Below, piece by piece: positions 6,283 through 14,342 of a stretch of 16,784 nt of DNA. The position numbers were made by a program, and so were the translations under genes. Every line of letters starts with the position of its first letter. Within the stretch, counting starts at the first letter, position 1. The stretch is from an uncultured Clostridia bacterium (GTDB lineage Bacteria > Bacillota > Clostridia > Oscillospirales > Oscillospiraceae): assembly GCA_946187475.1 (NCBI GenBank), contig CAMHRJ010000017.1, forward strand, positions 1-16,784, given 5' to 3'. The notes beneath the pieces are model-generated. The model did not search any database, was not told the DNA's origin, and was given only the letters and a program-made list of their open reading frames with translations.

Positions 6283-8658
6283 ATGGAGCTTTCCAATTTT
6301 ACCTTTGATACCGTACGCCACTTTCCCATGATGGCCCTTCGCGGCCTGACGATTTTCCCCGGCATGATGATGAACTTCGACGTGGAGCGCAGCGGCTCTA
6401 TCGCCGCGCTGGATCGCGCCATGAAGGACGACCAGCTGATCTACCTTGCCGGCCAGAAGGACATCGCCATCGATGTGCCTACTACCGAGGACATCTACAC
6501 TGTGGGCACCGTTGCGCGCATCAAGCAAATGATGAAGCAGCCCGGCGGCAAGACCGTCCGCGTCCTGGAGCGGGGCAGAACCGTCACCGCCCGGCGCACC
6601 ATGGACGGCTTTGAGGCCATGGTGGAGCCCATGCCGGATGTGCAGGAGCGGAATACCGCCAAGGCGGACGCCCTGATCCGCCACTGCTGCGATCTCTTCG
6701 ACGACTATATCCATGCCTCGGGCCATCTGGCGCCGGAGGCCATCATCAACATCCTCGGCAGCACCAATGCCGCCTTCGTGGCGGACTTCATCTCCCAGCA
6801 TGTTTTCTTCCGCCCGGAGGTGAAGCAGTCCCTGCTGGAGGAGGTGCGCCCCACCAAGCGCCTGGCCGCTCTGGGGAAGCATCTGGCCCGGGAGATCGAG
6901 GTGCTGCAGCTCCAGCGCGATCTGGAGGAGGCCGCACAGGAGCGGGTGAACCAGCAGCAGCAGGAGTACTACCTCCGCGAGCAGATGAAGGTCATCCAGA
7001 ACGAGCTGGGCGAGGGCGGCGACGACGATGAGGACAACTACGCCGACCGCATCCGCGACCTGCATCTGGCCGAGGATTCGGAAAAGCACCTGATGAAGGA
7101 AGTCCGCCGCCTGAAAAAGCAGCCCTTCGGCTCTTCTGAGGCGTCGGTCATCCGCAACTATCTGGACGTCTGTCTGGACATTCCCTGGAATACCCGCACC
7201 AAGGAGACCCTGGACATCGCGCTGGCCCAGAAGACCCTGGATGCCGACCACTATGGTCTGGAGAAGGTCAAGGAGCGCATCATCGAGTCTCTGGCGGTTC
7301 GCCAGCTGACCCCGGACGCCCGGGGTACGGTGCTGTGCCTGGTGGGCCCTCCGGGCACTGGCAAGACCAGCATCGCCATGAGCGTGGCCCACGCCCTGAA
7401 TCGGAAGCTGGCCCGCATCTCACTGGGCGGCGTCCATGACGAGGCGGAGATTCGCGGCCACCGGCGCACCTATGTGGGCGCCATGCCCGGCCGTATCGTC
7501 AGCGGCCTGATTACTGCCGGCAGCATGAACCCGGTCATGGTCCTGGACGAGATCGACAAACTGGGCAGCGACTACCGGGGCGACCCCTCCTCGGCGCTGC
7601 TGGAGGTTCTGGACGGCGAGCAGAACAACCGCTTCCGGGACAACTTCCTCGAGATTCCCATCGATTTTTCCGATATTTTCTTCATCACCACCGCCAATAC
7701 TACCTCCACCATTCCGCGTCCGCTGCTGGACCGCATGGAGGTCATCGAGCTGACCAGCTATACCGATGAAGAAAAGCTGCGCATCGCCAAGCGCCATCTG
7801 CTGCCCAAGCAGCGCAAAAAGCACGGCCTGAACGGCAATCAGCTCCGCGTCAGCGACGCCGCCATCCGGGAGATCATCACCCTGTACACCCGGGAATCCG
7901 GCGTCCGCACTCTTGAGCGTGAGCTGGCAGCCGTCTGCCGCAAGACTGCCCGAAAGATTGCAGCCGGGGAGTGCCGCAGCGTGACCGTCCGCGCCGGCGC
8001 CCTGGACGATTTCCTGGGACCCGCCCGGTTCCAGCCGGAGAAGCTTTACGCCAAAGACGAGATTGGCCTGGTGCGCGGGCTCGCCTGGACCAGCGTGGGA
8101 GGCGACGTGGAAGTCAGCGCCGTGGAGGGAACCGGCAAGCTGGAGCTCACCGGCAACCTGGGCGATGTGATGAAGGAGTCCGCCCGGGCCGCCATCACTT
8201 ATATCCGCAGCCGCGCGGACGTGCTGGGTATCGATCCGGAGTTCTACCGCAAGCAGGACATCCACATCCATTTCCCCGAAGGCGCCATCCCCAAGGACGG
8301 CCCCAGCGCCGGCATCACCATTTGTATTGCCGTGATCTCTGCTCTGACGGAGCAGCCCGTACGCCGAGATCTGGCCATGACCGGTGAGATCACCCTCCGT
8401 GGCCGCATCCTGCCCATCGGCGGACTGAAGGAAAAGACCATGGCGGCCCTTCGCACCGGCTGCACCACGGTCATCATCCCCGCCGAGAACGAAAAGGACC
8501 TGGCGGAGATCGACCAGACGGTCCGCAGCGCCCTGAACTTCGTCACCACCGATCACGTGGACAAGATTCTGGACGTGGCCTTCGGCCATCGTTTCCGCAA
8601 AAAGAGAACCCCCAAGAGCGACAAGTCCGACCACATGGGGGCAGATTTGAGACAATAA
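6283..8658 (+). CDS. lon: ATP-dependent Lon protease (LonA type)
   Basis: A 791-residue protein of normal LonA length. The N-terminal substrate-binding domain covers about 10-205, followed by a helical, Gln/Glu-rich linker (205-280). In the AAA+ module Walker A is GPPGTGKT (355-362) and Walker B is VMVLDEID (418-425). The C-terminal protease has the Ser-Lys dyad Ser675 in PKDGPSAG (670-677) and Lys718 in GGLKEK (713-718). It degrades misfolded and some regulatory proteins. The start at 6283 has AAAGGA at 6271-6276; the longer open frame from 6208 overlaps clpX by 44 bases and lacks family similarity. Only 31 bases separate it from clpX. The acidic stretch EGGDDDED (244-251) is a local low-complexity insert. 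Confidence 0.97.
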   Translation: MELSNFTFDTVRHFPMMALRGLTIFPGMMMNFDVERSGSIAALDRAMKDDQLIYLAGQKDIAIDVPTTEDIYTVGTVARIKQMMKQPGGKTVRVLERGRTVTARRTMDGFEAMVEPMPDVQERNTAKADALIRHCCDLFDDYIHASGHLAPEAIINILGSTNAAFVADFISQHVFFRPEVKQSLLEEVRPTKRLAALGKHLAREIEVLQLQRDLEEAAQERVNQQQQEYYLREQMKVIQNELGEGGDDDEDNYADRIRDLHLAEDSEKHLMKEVRRLKKQPFGSSEASVIRNYLDVCLDIPWNTRTKETLDIALAQKTLDADHYGLEKVKERIIESLAVRQLTPDARGTVLCLVGPPGTGKTSIAMSVAHALNRKLARISLGGVHDEAEIRGHRRTYVGAMPGRIVSGLITAGSMNPVMVLDEIDKLGSDYRGDPSSALLEVLDGEQNNRFRDNFLEIPIDFSDIFFITTANTTSTIPRPLLDRMEVIELTSYTDEEKLRIAKRHLLPKQRKKHGLNGNQLRVSDAAIREIITLYTRESGVRTLERELAAVCRKTARKIAAGECRSVTVRAGALDDFLGPARFQPEKLYAKDEIGLVRGLAWTSVGGDVEVSAVEGTGKLELTGNLGDVMKESARAAITYIRSRADVLGIDPEFYRKQDIHIHFPEGAIPKDGPSAGITICIAVISALTEQPVRRDLAMTGEITLRGRILPIGGLKEKTMAALRTGCTTVIIPAENEKDLAEIDQTVRSALNFVTTDHVDKILDVAFGHRFRKKRTPKSDKSDHMGADLRQ

Positions 8659-8676
8659 ACAGACAACAGGTGAATT

Positions 8677-9270
8677 ATGGCATCGGTAAACCTTAACAAC
8701 GCGGAATTCATCAAATCCGCCGCGGACCCCAAGGGATTTCTGAAAACCAACGCCCCCAGCATCATCTTCGCCGGGAAGTCCAACGTGGGAAAGTCCTCGG
8801 TCATCAACCGGATTCTGAACCGTAAGAACTTCGCCCGCGTGGGCGCTCACCCCGGCAAGACCATCCACGTCAATTATTTCTTCATCGATAAGAAGCTCTA
8901 TTTCGTGGATCTGCCCGGCTACGGCTACGCCAGCGTGGCCAAGACCGAGCGGGAGCGCTGGGGCAAAATGATGGAGGCTTTCTTTTCCGACCCGGAGCGT
9001 TTCGACCTGGGCGTCATGATCGTGGACGCCCGCCACAAGCCCACCAAGGACGACGTGACCATGGCCGGGTGGTTTCATGACACCGGCTGCCCGCTGATCG
9101 TGGTGGCCAACAAGGTGGACAAGCTGAAAAAGTCCGAGATTGAGCCCAACATGAAGGTCATTGCCGAGACGCTTTCGCTCACGCCCGAAACCCTCCTGAT
9201 CCCGTTTTCCGCCGAAAAGGGAACTGGAAAGGAGCTTCTGGTGGCAGAGCTCACGAAGCTTGCGAGATAA
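8677..9270 (+). CDS. engB: Ribosome biogenesis GTPase EngB/YsxC
   Basis: A 197-residue TRAFAC-class GTPase. G1 is GKSNVGKS (33-40), G2 PGKT (59-62), G3 DLPGYG (78-83), G4 NKVD (145-148) and G5 SAE (178-180). The family (YihA/YsxC/EngB) is needed for late assembly of the 50S ribosomal subunit. It follows lon by 18 bases, the classical clpX-lon-engB order of Firmicutes. The Shine-Dalgarno AGGTGA (8668-8673) is weak and set only three to four bases before the ATG, so translation may partly depend on coupling to lon. No oddities in the GTPase motifs. Confidence 0.96.
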   Translation: MASVNLNNAEFIKSAADPKGFLKTNAPSIIFAGKSNVGKSSVINRILNRKNFARVGAHPGKTIHVNYFFIDKKLYFVDLPGYGYASVAKTERERWGKMMEAFFSDPERFDLGVMIVDARHKPTKDDVTMAGWFHDTGCPLIVVANKVDKLKKSEIEPNMKVIAETLSLTPETLLIPFSAEKGTGKELLVAELTKLAR

Positions 9271-9282
9271 AGAGAGGTAGCT

Positions 9283-10782
9283 ATGAAAGACGAACAATGG
9301 TTTGAAGAGATGGAGCGCCGCATCCCCACCGGCGAGGTGCGTACCCGATTCGCGCCCAGCCCCACGGGATATATGCATGTCGGCAATCTGCGCACCGCGC
9401 TGTACACCTATCTGATTGCCCGGCACAACCAGGGCAAGTTCATCCTCCGCATTGAGGACACCGACCAGGGCCGTCTGGTAGAGGGCGCCGTGGACGTGAT
9501 CTACAAGACCATGGCCCAGTGCGGTCTGCAGCACGACGAAGGTCCGGACGTGGGCGGTCCCGTGGGCCCCTACATTCAGACCGAGCGCCGGGGCTTCTAT
9601 AAGGAATACGCCGAGCGGCTGATCCAGCGCGGCCACGCCTACCGCTGCTTCTGCGACAAGTCTGATGCCGAGGAGGAGAACGTCTCCGAGGGCGTCGCCA
9701 TCCACAAGTATGACGGCCGCTGCTCCCGCCTGAGCGCCGAGGAGATCCAGGCCAATCTGGACGCGGGCAAGCCCTATGTCATCCGCCAGAAGATCCCCCA
9801 GGAGGGACAGACCACCTTCCATGACGAGATCTTCGGCGATATCACCGTGGAGAACAGCACCCTGGACGACCAGGTGCTGATGAAGCGGGACGGCCTGCCC
9901 ACCTACAACTTCGCCAACGTCATCGACGACCACCTGATGGGCATCACCCACGTGGTGCGCGGCTCGGAGTATCTCTCCAGCACGCCAAAGTACAACCTGC
10001 TTTACGAGGGCTTCGGCTGGGAGATTCCCAAGTATATCCACTGCTCGCCGGTCATGCGTGACCAGCACAACAAGATGTCCAAGCGCCACGGCGACCCCTC
10101 CTATGAGGATTTGATCGCCCAGGGCTATGTGACCGAGGCTGTAGTGAACTACGTGGCCCTCCTGGGCTGGGCGCCCGGCGGCGAGCAGGAGATCTTCTCC
10201 CTGGAGGAACTGGTGGACGCCTTCGACGTGAAGGGCATTTCCAAGTCCCCGGCCATCTTCGATATCGTGAAGCTGCGCTATTTCAACAGCGCCTACCTCC
10301 GCGCCATGGCGCCGGAGAGATTTGCTGCGCTCGCGGAGCCCTTTATCCGCGAGACGGTGAAGAATCCCGCCATCGACACTGCCGCCATTTCGGCTCTCCT
10401 GCAGCAGCGCTGCGAGGTGCTGACGGAGATTCCTGAGAAGGTGGACTTCTTCGAGGCCCTGCCGGACTATGATTTGGCGCTTTATGCCAACAAAAAGAAC
10501 AAGCTGAAGCCGGAGGACTCTCTCGAGCTGCTGCGCCTGGTGCGCCCGCGGCTGGAGGCTGTCTCCGACTGGACGCCGGAGAACATCCTTGCGGTGCTCA
10601 GCGGCCTTGCTGAGGAGCGGGAGACCAAGATCGGCAAGATCATGTGGCCCGTGCGCATCGCCGTTTCCGGCAGAGCCGTCACCCCCGGCGGTCCGGTGGA
10701 GATCTGCTCCATTCTCGGCAAGGAGGAATCCCTGCGGCGCATGGACGCCGGTCTTGCGAAGCTGGAAGGAGCCGCACAATGA
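9283..10782 (+). CDS. gltX: Glutamyl-tRNA synthetase
   Basis: A 499-residue class I aminoacyl-tRNA synthetase. The HIGH motif is HVGN (32-35) inside APSPTGYMHVGNLRTAL; the KMSKS motif is KMSKR (264-268), the usual GluRS form. C122, C124 and C147 with Y143 resemble the zinc-binding SWIM-like module of zinc-containing GluRS. The C-terminal half (about 330-499) is the anticodon-binding helical domain. It charges tRNA-Glu; whether it also misacylates tRNA-Gln for the amidotransferase route cannot be read from sequence alone. It begins 12 bases after engB with GAGAGGT as Shine-Dalgarno. Its stop codon overlaps the start of the next gene (ATGA). Confidence 0.97.
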   Translation: MKDEQWFEEMERRIPTGEVRTRFAPSPTGYMHVGNLRTALYTYLIARHNQGKFILRIEDTDQGRLVEGAVDVIYKTMAQCGLQHDEGPDVGGPVGPYIQTERRGFYKEYAERLIQRGHAYRCFCDKSDAEEENVSEGVAIHKYDGRCSRLSAEEIQANLDAGKPYVIRQKIPQEGQTTFHDEIFGDITVENSTLDDQVLMKRDGLPTYNFANVIDDHLMGITHVVRGSEYLSSTPKYNLLYEGFGWEIPKYIHCSPVMRDQHNKMSKRHGDPSYEDLIAQGYVTEAVVNYVALLGWAPGGEQEIFSLEELVDAFDVKGISKSPAIFDIVKLRYFNSAYLRAMAPERFAALAEPFIRETVKNPAIDTAAISALLQQRCEVLTEIPEKVDFFEALPDYDLALYANKKNKLKPEDSLELLRLVRPRLEAVSDWTPENILAVLSGLAEERETKIGKIMWPVRIAVSGRAVTPGGPVEICSILGKEESLRRMDAGLAKLEGAAQ

Positions 10783-11483
10783 AGCGCAAAGGCGTTGGCC
10801 GCCTGATTCCCTGGCTGGTTGCGCTGGACGTGCTGCTGCTGGCGGCCTTTCTGATCATCCGCATGTCTGCGCCTACTGCGCCTGCGGCGGCCGGAACGGC
10901 TTCGGCAAAGAATAATGTCCCGCTGCCTCCGGCCCCGGAAGTGGTGGAGACGCCTGCGCCCTTCTCCTTCGGTGACGAGCCGGAGCAGCTGTTGATCGAT
11001 AACTCCGACGCCGGACGCCCGGCAGCTACCGCGATTCCGGTGAAGGACTCTTCGAAGGACGTGACGCTGGTTTCCGGCAGCTTCGCCATGCGGGGCGGCC
11101 CGAACTTCTCTCTCTATCTGGACAAGGAGACCTTCCAGCTCATCGAAATGGAGGGCCGCTGCTACTTTGCTCCGGTGAGCGAATCCGGCACGCTGTATCT
11201 GGAGATTGCCTACCATCCCGGCAGTGCCGCACAGAATCTCTCCGGCTCCATTTTGTGGGACTACGGCGTGATCATCCAGTCCGACGATCCCGAGCAGGTG
11301 GAGCTGAGTGGCCAGAGCGCCCTGCATCTCAAGGCCAAGACCATGGAGACCCAGATCGAATCCTGGCTCGTGGATGTGGAGGGCGGCTGCGTGTCCCTGA
11401 CGCTCTGCGCCCCCGGCGGCGACACCACCGAAGATCATCAGGCATTGGTGGCCTATGCCCAGACCTTTGCCATCGAAAAGTAA
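10779..11483 (+). CDS. Membrane-anchored protein of unknown function
   Basis: I do not recognise this 234-residue protein. Residues 1-8 are basic, residues 9-28 form one hydrophobic segment (a signal anchor; no lipobox Cys), and residues 31-65 are Pro/Ala-rich and probably disordered. The rest (about 90-234) looks like a beta-rich extracytoplasmic domain, with alternating hydrophobic strands such as SFAMRGGPNFSLYL and TLYLEIAYHP. Two Cys (C128, C204) could pair outside the membrane. The start is preferred at 10779 because ATGA overlaps the gltX stop and GAAGGAG precedes it by about nine bases. It is the last gene of the tig operon and is followed by a terminator. Its link to protein quality control or tRNA charging is position only. 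Confidence 0.82.
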   Translation: MKRKGVGRLIPWLVALDVLLLAAFLIIRMSAPTAPAAAGTASAKNNVPLPPAPEVVETPAPFSFGDEPEQLLIDNSDAGRPAATAIPVKDSSKDVTLVSGSFAMRGGPNFSLYLDKETFQLIEMEGRCYFAPVSESGTLYLEIAYHPGSAAQNLSGSILWDYGVIIQSDDPEQVELSGQSALHLKAKTMETQIESWLVDVEGGCVSLTLCAPGGDTTEDHQALVAYAQTFAIEK

Positions 11484-11491
11484 ATCGACAC

Positions 11492-11520
11492 ACATAAAAA
11501 CACCCGTTTCTGCCACACTA
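11492..11520 (+). promoter_or_regulatory. Possible forespore (sigma-G-like) promoter for ypeB
   Basis: ACATA (11492-11496) and CACACTA (11514-11520) are 17 bases apart, each one base away from the sigma-G-type elements (GCATA and CATnnTA). In Bacillus, ypeB is expressed in the forespore, so such a promoter would fit. A start near 11527 would fall after the left arm of the terminator hairpin. The matches are weak and could be chance. Confidence 0.22.
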
Positions 11521-11544
11521 AACAGGACAGAAAGGGTGTTTTTT
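11496..11544 (+). terminator. Terminator of the tig operon, overlapping the ypeB Shine-Dalgarno
   Basis: The left arm 11496-11512 pairs with 11528-11543 (one bulged G at 11506, 15-base loop), with a final T6 run at 11539-11544. The ypeB ATG begins at the next base, 11545. The descending arm contains AAAGGG (11531-11536), the only plausible Shine-Dalgarno for ypeB, eight bases before the ATG. In a read-through transcript the hairpin would mask this site. Confidence 0.85.
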
Positions 11545-12846
11545 ATGAAACGGAAAACCAAGGTGCTCCTGATCTCCTATGGCGCTGCGCTGCTGGTGGT
11601 GTTCAATGCCGCGCTGCTGGCCTGTCATGTGGGCGCAGAGGGATACCGGACGCGGCTGGATGTTCATGCCAACCGCGCCTTCAGCGAGGCATTCAATGCC
11701 ATTGAGACCCTGGATGAGAGCCTGCGGAAGCTGCCCTTCGCTTCAGACGCCGCCATGGAAAACGAGGTATGCACCGAGATCTACGGCGACGCCCAGCGGG
11801 TGGAGACGGCACTCTCCACGCTTCCGGTGGAGTTGGACGCTCTGGAACAGATCAGCCGGCACATTTCCACCGCCGGAGACTATGCTGGCGTGCTGGCTCG
11901 CGCGGCGGCGGAAGGGGAGCGCATTACCGAGGAATCCAAATCCGTGCTCACAGCGCTCTCTGACGTGAACGCTCAGCTTTATGAAGCTCTGGGAACCCTG
12001 CGTCAAGCCCTGAACGACGGTGCCGTGGTGCCGGAGCACTATGACCGTTTGACAGACGCCCTGGACGATCTGGAGCACGAAACCGAGTCTGCCGCAGACA
12101 CCCTGGACGCGGAGCTGCACACCCTGGCAGCGGATTTCAAAGCCGTCCCGGCCCTTACCTATGACGGCGTTTATTCCGACCACAGCGGCGACAGACCGCT
12201 GGCCCTGGAAGGTATGGACGAGGTGCCGCAGGAGCAGGCCCGGCGGAATGCGGGGGCCTTCCTGGGGTGTGACCCGGCGTCTCTGGAGCCATTGGACAAG
12301 GCAGAGGGTACCATCCCTTGCTGGCGCTTCCGATTGGCGCAAAACGGTGAGACTACCGTGGCTGTGACGGTGCAGGGCGGGGAAGTGCTGCGGGTCCTGG
12401 CCTCGGAGCAGAGCAATATCTCCCAGGACACTGACGCTGCACTTCAGTTTCTCACTGACCACGGATACCCGGACATGCAGCCGTTTTCGGAGGAAGCCAA
12501 TCGGTATGTTCCGGTGCAGGAAAGCGTGTTTCTGCTGGCCGATGGGGTGACGCTTCTGCTTGCCAAAGACGGAAGCATATTGTGCTTCGACGCCGAGGAT
12601 TACCTCATGCACCATACCCAGCGGGACCTTTCTGTGTTTCAGTCCAATCTTGATCTGTCCAACGCATTGCCGGAAGGCGTCACGGTTTCCGATCCGCGAA
12701 AGGTCCTGCTGCCATCTCCCGGCGGTCGGGAACGCCCCTGCCTGGAGTTCATATGTACGGCGGCGGACGGCACTGTCTGCGTCCTGGATTACAATCTGGA
12801 AACCGGCCGTCAGGAGCGGATTGCCCTGACCTCCGAAATCCGCTGA
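11545..12846 (+). CDS. ypeB: Germination protein YpeB
   Basis: A 433-residue protein recognised as YpeB by its layout: an N-terminal transmembrane anchor (about 7-28), a helical region (40-200), the YpeB-type signature YDGVYSDH (206-213) with a following EQARRNAGAFLG (230-241), and a C-terminal part that resembles repeated PepSY-like units (about 225-433). In Bacillus, YpeB sits in the spore inner membrane and stabilises the cortex hydrolase SleB, and it is made in the forespore. No sleB lies beside it in this window, although sleB-ypeB pairs are common. The start at 11545 is chosen over an in-frame upstream ATG at 11455, which lies within the previous gene. Its Shine-Dalgarno is buried in the preceding terminator. 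It suggests that the organism forms spores. Confidence 0.85.
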   Translation: MKRKTKVLLISYGAALLVVFNAALLACHVGAEGYRTRLDVHANRAFSEAFNAIETLDESLRKLPFASDAAMENEVCTEIYGDAQRVETALSTLPVELDALEQISRHISTAGDYAGVLARAAAEGERITEESKSVLTALSDVNAQLYEALGTLRQALNDGAVVPEHYDRLTDALDDLEHETESAADTLDAELHTLAADFKAVPALTYDGVYSDHSGDRPLALEGMDEVPQEQARRNAGAFLGCDPASLEPLDKAEGTIPCWRFRLAQNGETTVAVTVQGGEVLRVLASEQSNISQDTDAALQFLTDHGYPDMQPFSEEANRYVPVQESVFLLADGVTLLLAKDGSILCFDAEDYLMHHTQRDLSVFQSNLDLSNALPEGVTVSDPRKVLLPSPGGRERPCLEFICTAADGTVCVLDYNLETGRQERIALTSEIR

Positions 12847-12851
12847 ACCAC

Positions 12852-12880
12852 TTGTCAAGGTCCGGAAAGCGCGGTATAAT
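12852..12880 (+). promoter_or_regulatory. Sigma-A promoter of murD
   Basis: TTGTCA (12852-12857) and a perfect TATAAT (12875-12880) are exactly 17 bases apart, in the 63-base gap between ypeB and murD. It gives murD a vegetative promoter independent of ypeB. Confidence 0.88.
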
Positions 12881-12909
12881 GGCGAAAGAAAACAGAAGGA
12901 AGTGTTACT

Positions 12910-14298
12910 ATGGACTATACCGCTTATCTGGAGTCGCTGCGGGGTAAGCGCATCGGCGTCATCGGTTTCGGCGTCAGCAATGTGCCGCTGGCGAACGCGC
13001 TTCTCGATGCCGGATGTGACGTTACGATCTGCGACCGGAGAAGCTTGGATTCCCTCGGGGACGACGGCGCTGCGGCACAGGCCAAGGGCGCGAAGTTCTG
13101 CCTCGGGGAAGCATATCTGGACCATCTGGAATTTGATGTGATCTTCCGCACGCCCGGCGTCCTGCCCACGGTGCCGCAGCTGGCCGCCGCCAAAGAAAAT
13201 GGCGCCATCCTGACCTCGGAGATGGAGGCCTTCTGCGCCCTCTGTCCCTGCAGGATCATTGCCATCACCGGCAGCGACGGAAAGACCACCACCTCCACGG
13301 TCACGTCGGAGCTATTGAAGCACGCGGGCTACACCGTCCATCTGGGCGGCAACATCGGCACGCCGCTTTTCACCCGTCTCCCGGAGATTCAGCCCACCGA
13401 CATGGTGGTGCTGGAGCTCAGCTCCTTCCAGCTCCACAGCATGGACTGCCACCCGGACGTGGCGGTGATCACGAACATCGCCCCGAACCATCTGGACGTG
13501 CACAGTGATTTTGAGGACTATGTGACCGCCAAGCAGAACATCTATCGCCATCAGAGCCCGGATCAGGTGCTGGTGCTGAACCGCAAGGACGCCCATACGG
13601 ACGCCTGCGCCGCCGAAGCACCCGGCACGGTGCGTTATTTCAGCAGTGTCGGCCCGGTGGAGAACGGTGTCTATGTGGAAGATGGCGTCATCTATCATGC
13701 AGTGAATGGTACGGCGGAAGCGATTATGAACGCTGCGGACATCCGCATCCCCGGCGCCCACAACGTAGAGAACTACATGGCCGCCTTCGCCGCCCTGGAG
13801 GGTTTGATCTCCAAGGAGGACTGCGTGGCCGTGGCCAAAGCCTTCCCCGGCGTGCCCCACCGGATGGAGCTGGTGCGGGAGGTCAGCGGCGTACGGTTTT
13901 ATAACGACTCCATCGCCTCCAGTCCCAGCCGCACCATCGCGGGACTCCACGCCTGGCCGGCGCCGCCCATCATCCTTCTGGGCGGACACGACAAGCACAT
14001 CCCCTTTGACGCCCTGGGTGACGAGCTCTGCCTCCACGCCAAGGCAGCGGTCCTCTGCGGTGAGACGGCTGCGCGCATTCGGGATGCCATCACGGCCTCG
14101 AAGCACTATGACCCCGCCAAGTTCCCGGTGGAAGAGCGGGATGATTTCCGTGAAGCCATCGAGCTGGCCTATGCTATGGCTCAGCCCGGCGATCTGGTGG
14201 CCCTGAGCCCGGCCTGTTCCAGCTTCGACAAATTCAAAAACTTTGCCCAGCGGGGCGACATCTTCCGCAGCATTGTAAACGACCTGCCGGAGAAATAA
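12910..14298 (+). CDS. murD: UDP-N-acetylmuramoylalanine--D-glutamate ligase
   Basis: A 462-residue Mur ligase. The N-terminal UDP-binding domain starts with GVIGFGVSN (16-24). The ATP P-loop is GSDGKTTT (121-128), the central domain has NHLDVH (193-198), and the C-terminal domain has GVPHRME (314-320), NDSIASSPSRT (332-342) and SPACSSFDKFKNF (433-445). The NDSIASSP form replaces the DSKATN of enterobacterial MurD; I recall this as normal for clostridia. It adds D-glutamate to UDP-MurNAc-L-Ala in the cytoplasm during peptidoglycan precursor synthesis. AAGGAAG precedes the start at about 12896-12902, and a strong promoter lies just upstream. It stands outside any dcw-type cluster here and converges on trmO. 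Confidence 0.96.
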   Translation: MDYTAYLESLRGKRIGVIGFGVSNVPLANALLDAGCDVTICDRRSLDSLGDDGAAAQAKGAKFCLGEAYLDHLEFDVIFRTPGVLPTVPQLAAAKENGAILTSEMEAFCALCPCRIIAITGSDGKTTTSTVTSELLKHAGYTVHLGGNIGTPLFTRLPEIQPTDMVVLELSSFQLHSMDCHPDVAVITNIAPNHLDVHSDFEDYVTAKQNIYRHQSPDQVLVLNRKDAHTDACAAEAPGTVRYFSSVGPVENGVYVEDGVIYHAVNGTAEAIMNAADIRIPGAHNVENYMAAFAALEGLISKEDCVAVAKAFPGVPHRMELVREVSGVRFYNDSIASSPSRTIAGLHAWPAPPIILLGGHDKHIPFDALGDELCLHAKAAVLCGETAARIRDAITASKHYDPAKFPVEERDDFREAIELAYAMAQPGDLVALSPACSSFDKFKNFAQRGDIFRSIVNDLPEK

Positions 14299-14311
14299 GC
14301 TCAAAACAGAA

Positions 14312-14342
14312 AAGACTGTGAAGCAGTTTGCTTCACAGTCTT
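14312..14342. terminator. Bidirectional terminator between murD and trmO
   Basis: The 13-bp stem 14312-14324 / 14330-14342 (extended by an A-T pair around the loop GTT) has a T-rich tail on both strands (ATTTCTTC on plus; TTCTGTTTT on minus). The TGA of trmO (14333-14335 on the minus strand) lies inside the stem. Confidence 0.88.

Noticed and set aside
4953..6422. A 489-codon minus-strand open frame over clpX
   Set aside because: Antisense to all of clpX; no ribosome-binding site or family motif seen.
7420..10779. A 1119-codon open frame on the minus strand across lon, engB and gltX
   Set aside because: It is fully antisense to three well-supported genes, its translation is Leu/Gly/Val/His-rich without recognisable domains, and GC-rich codon use explains the lack of stops.
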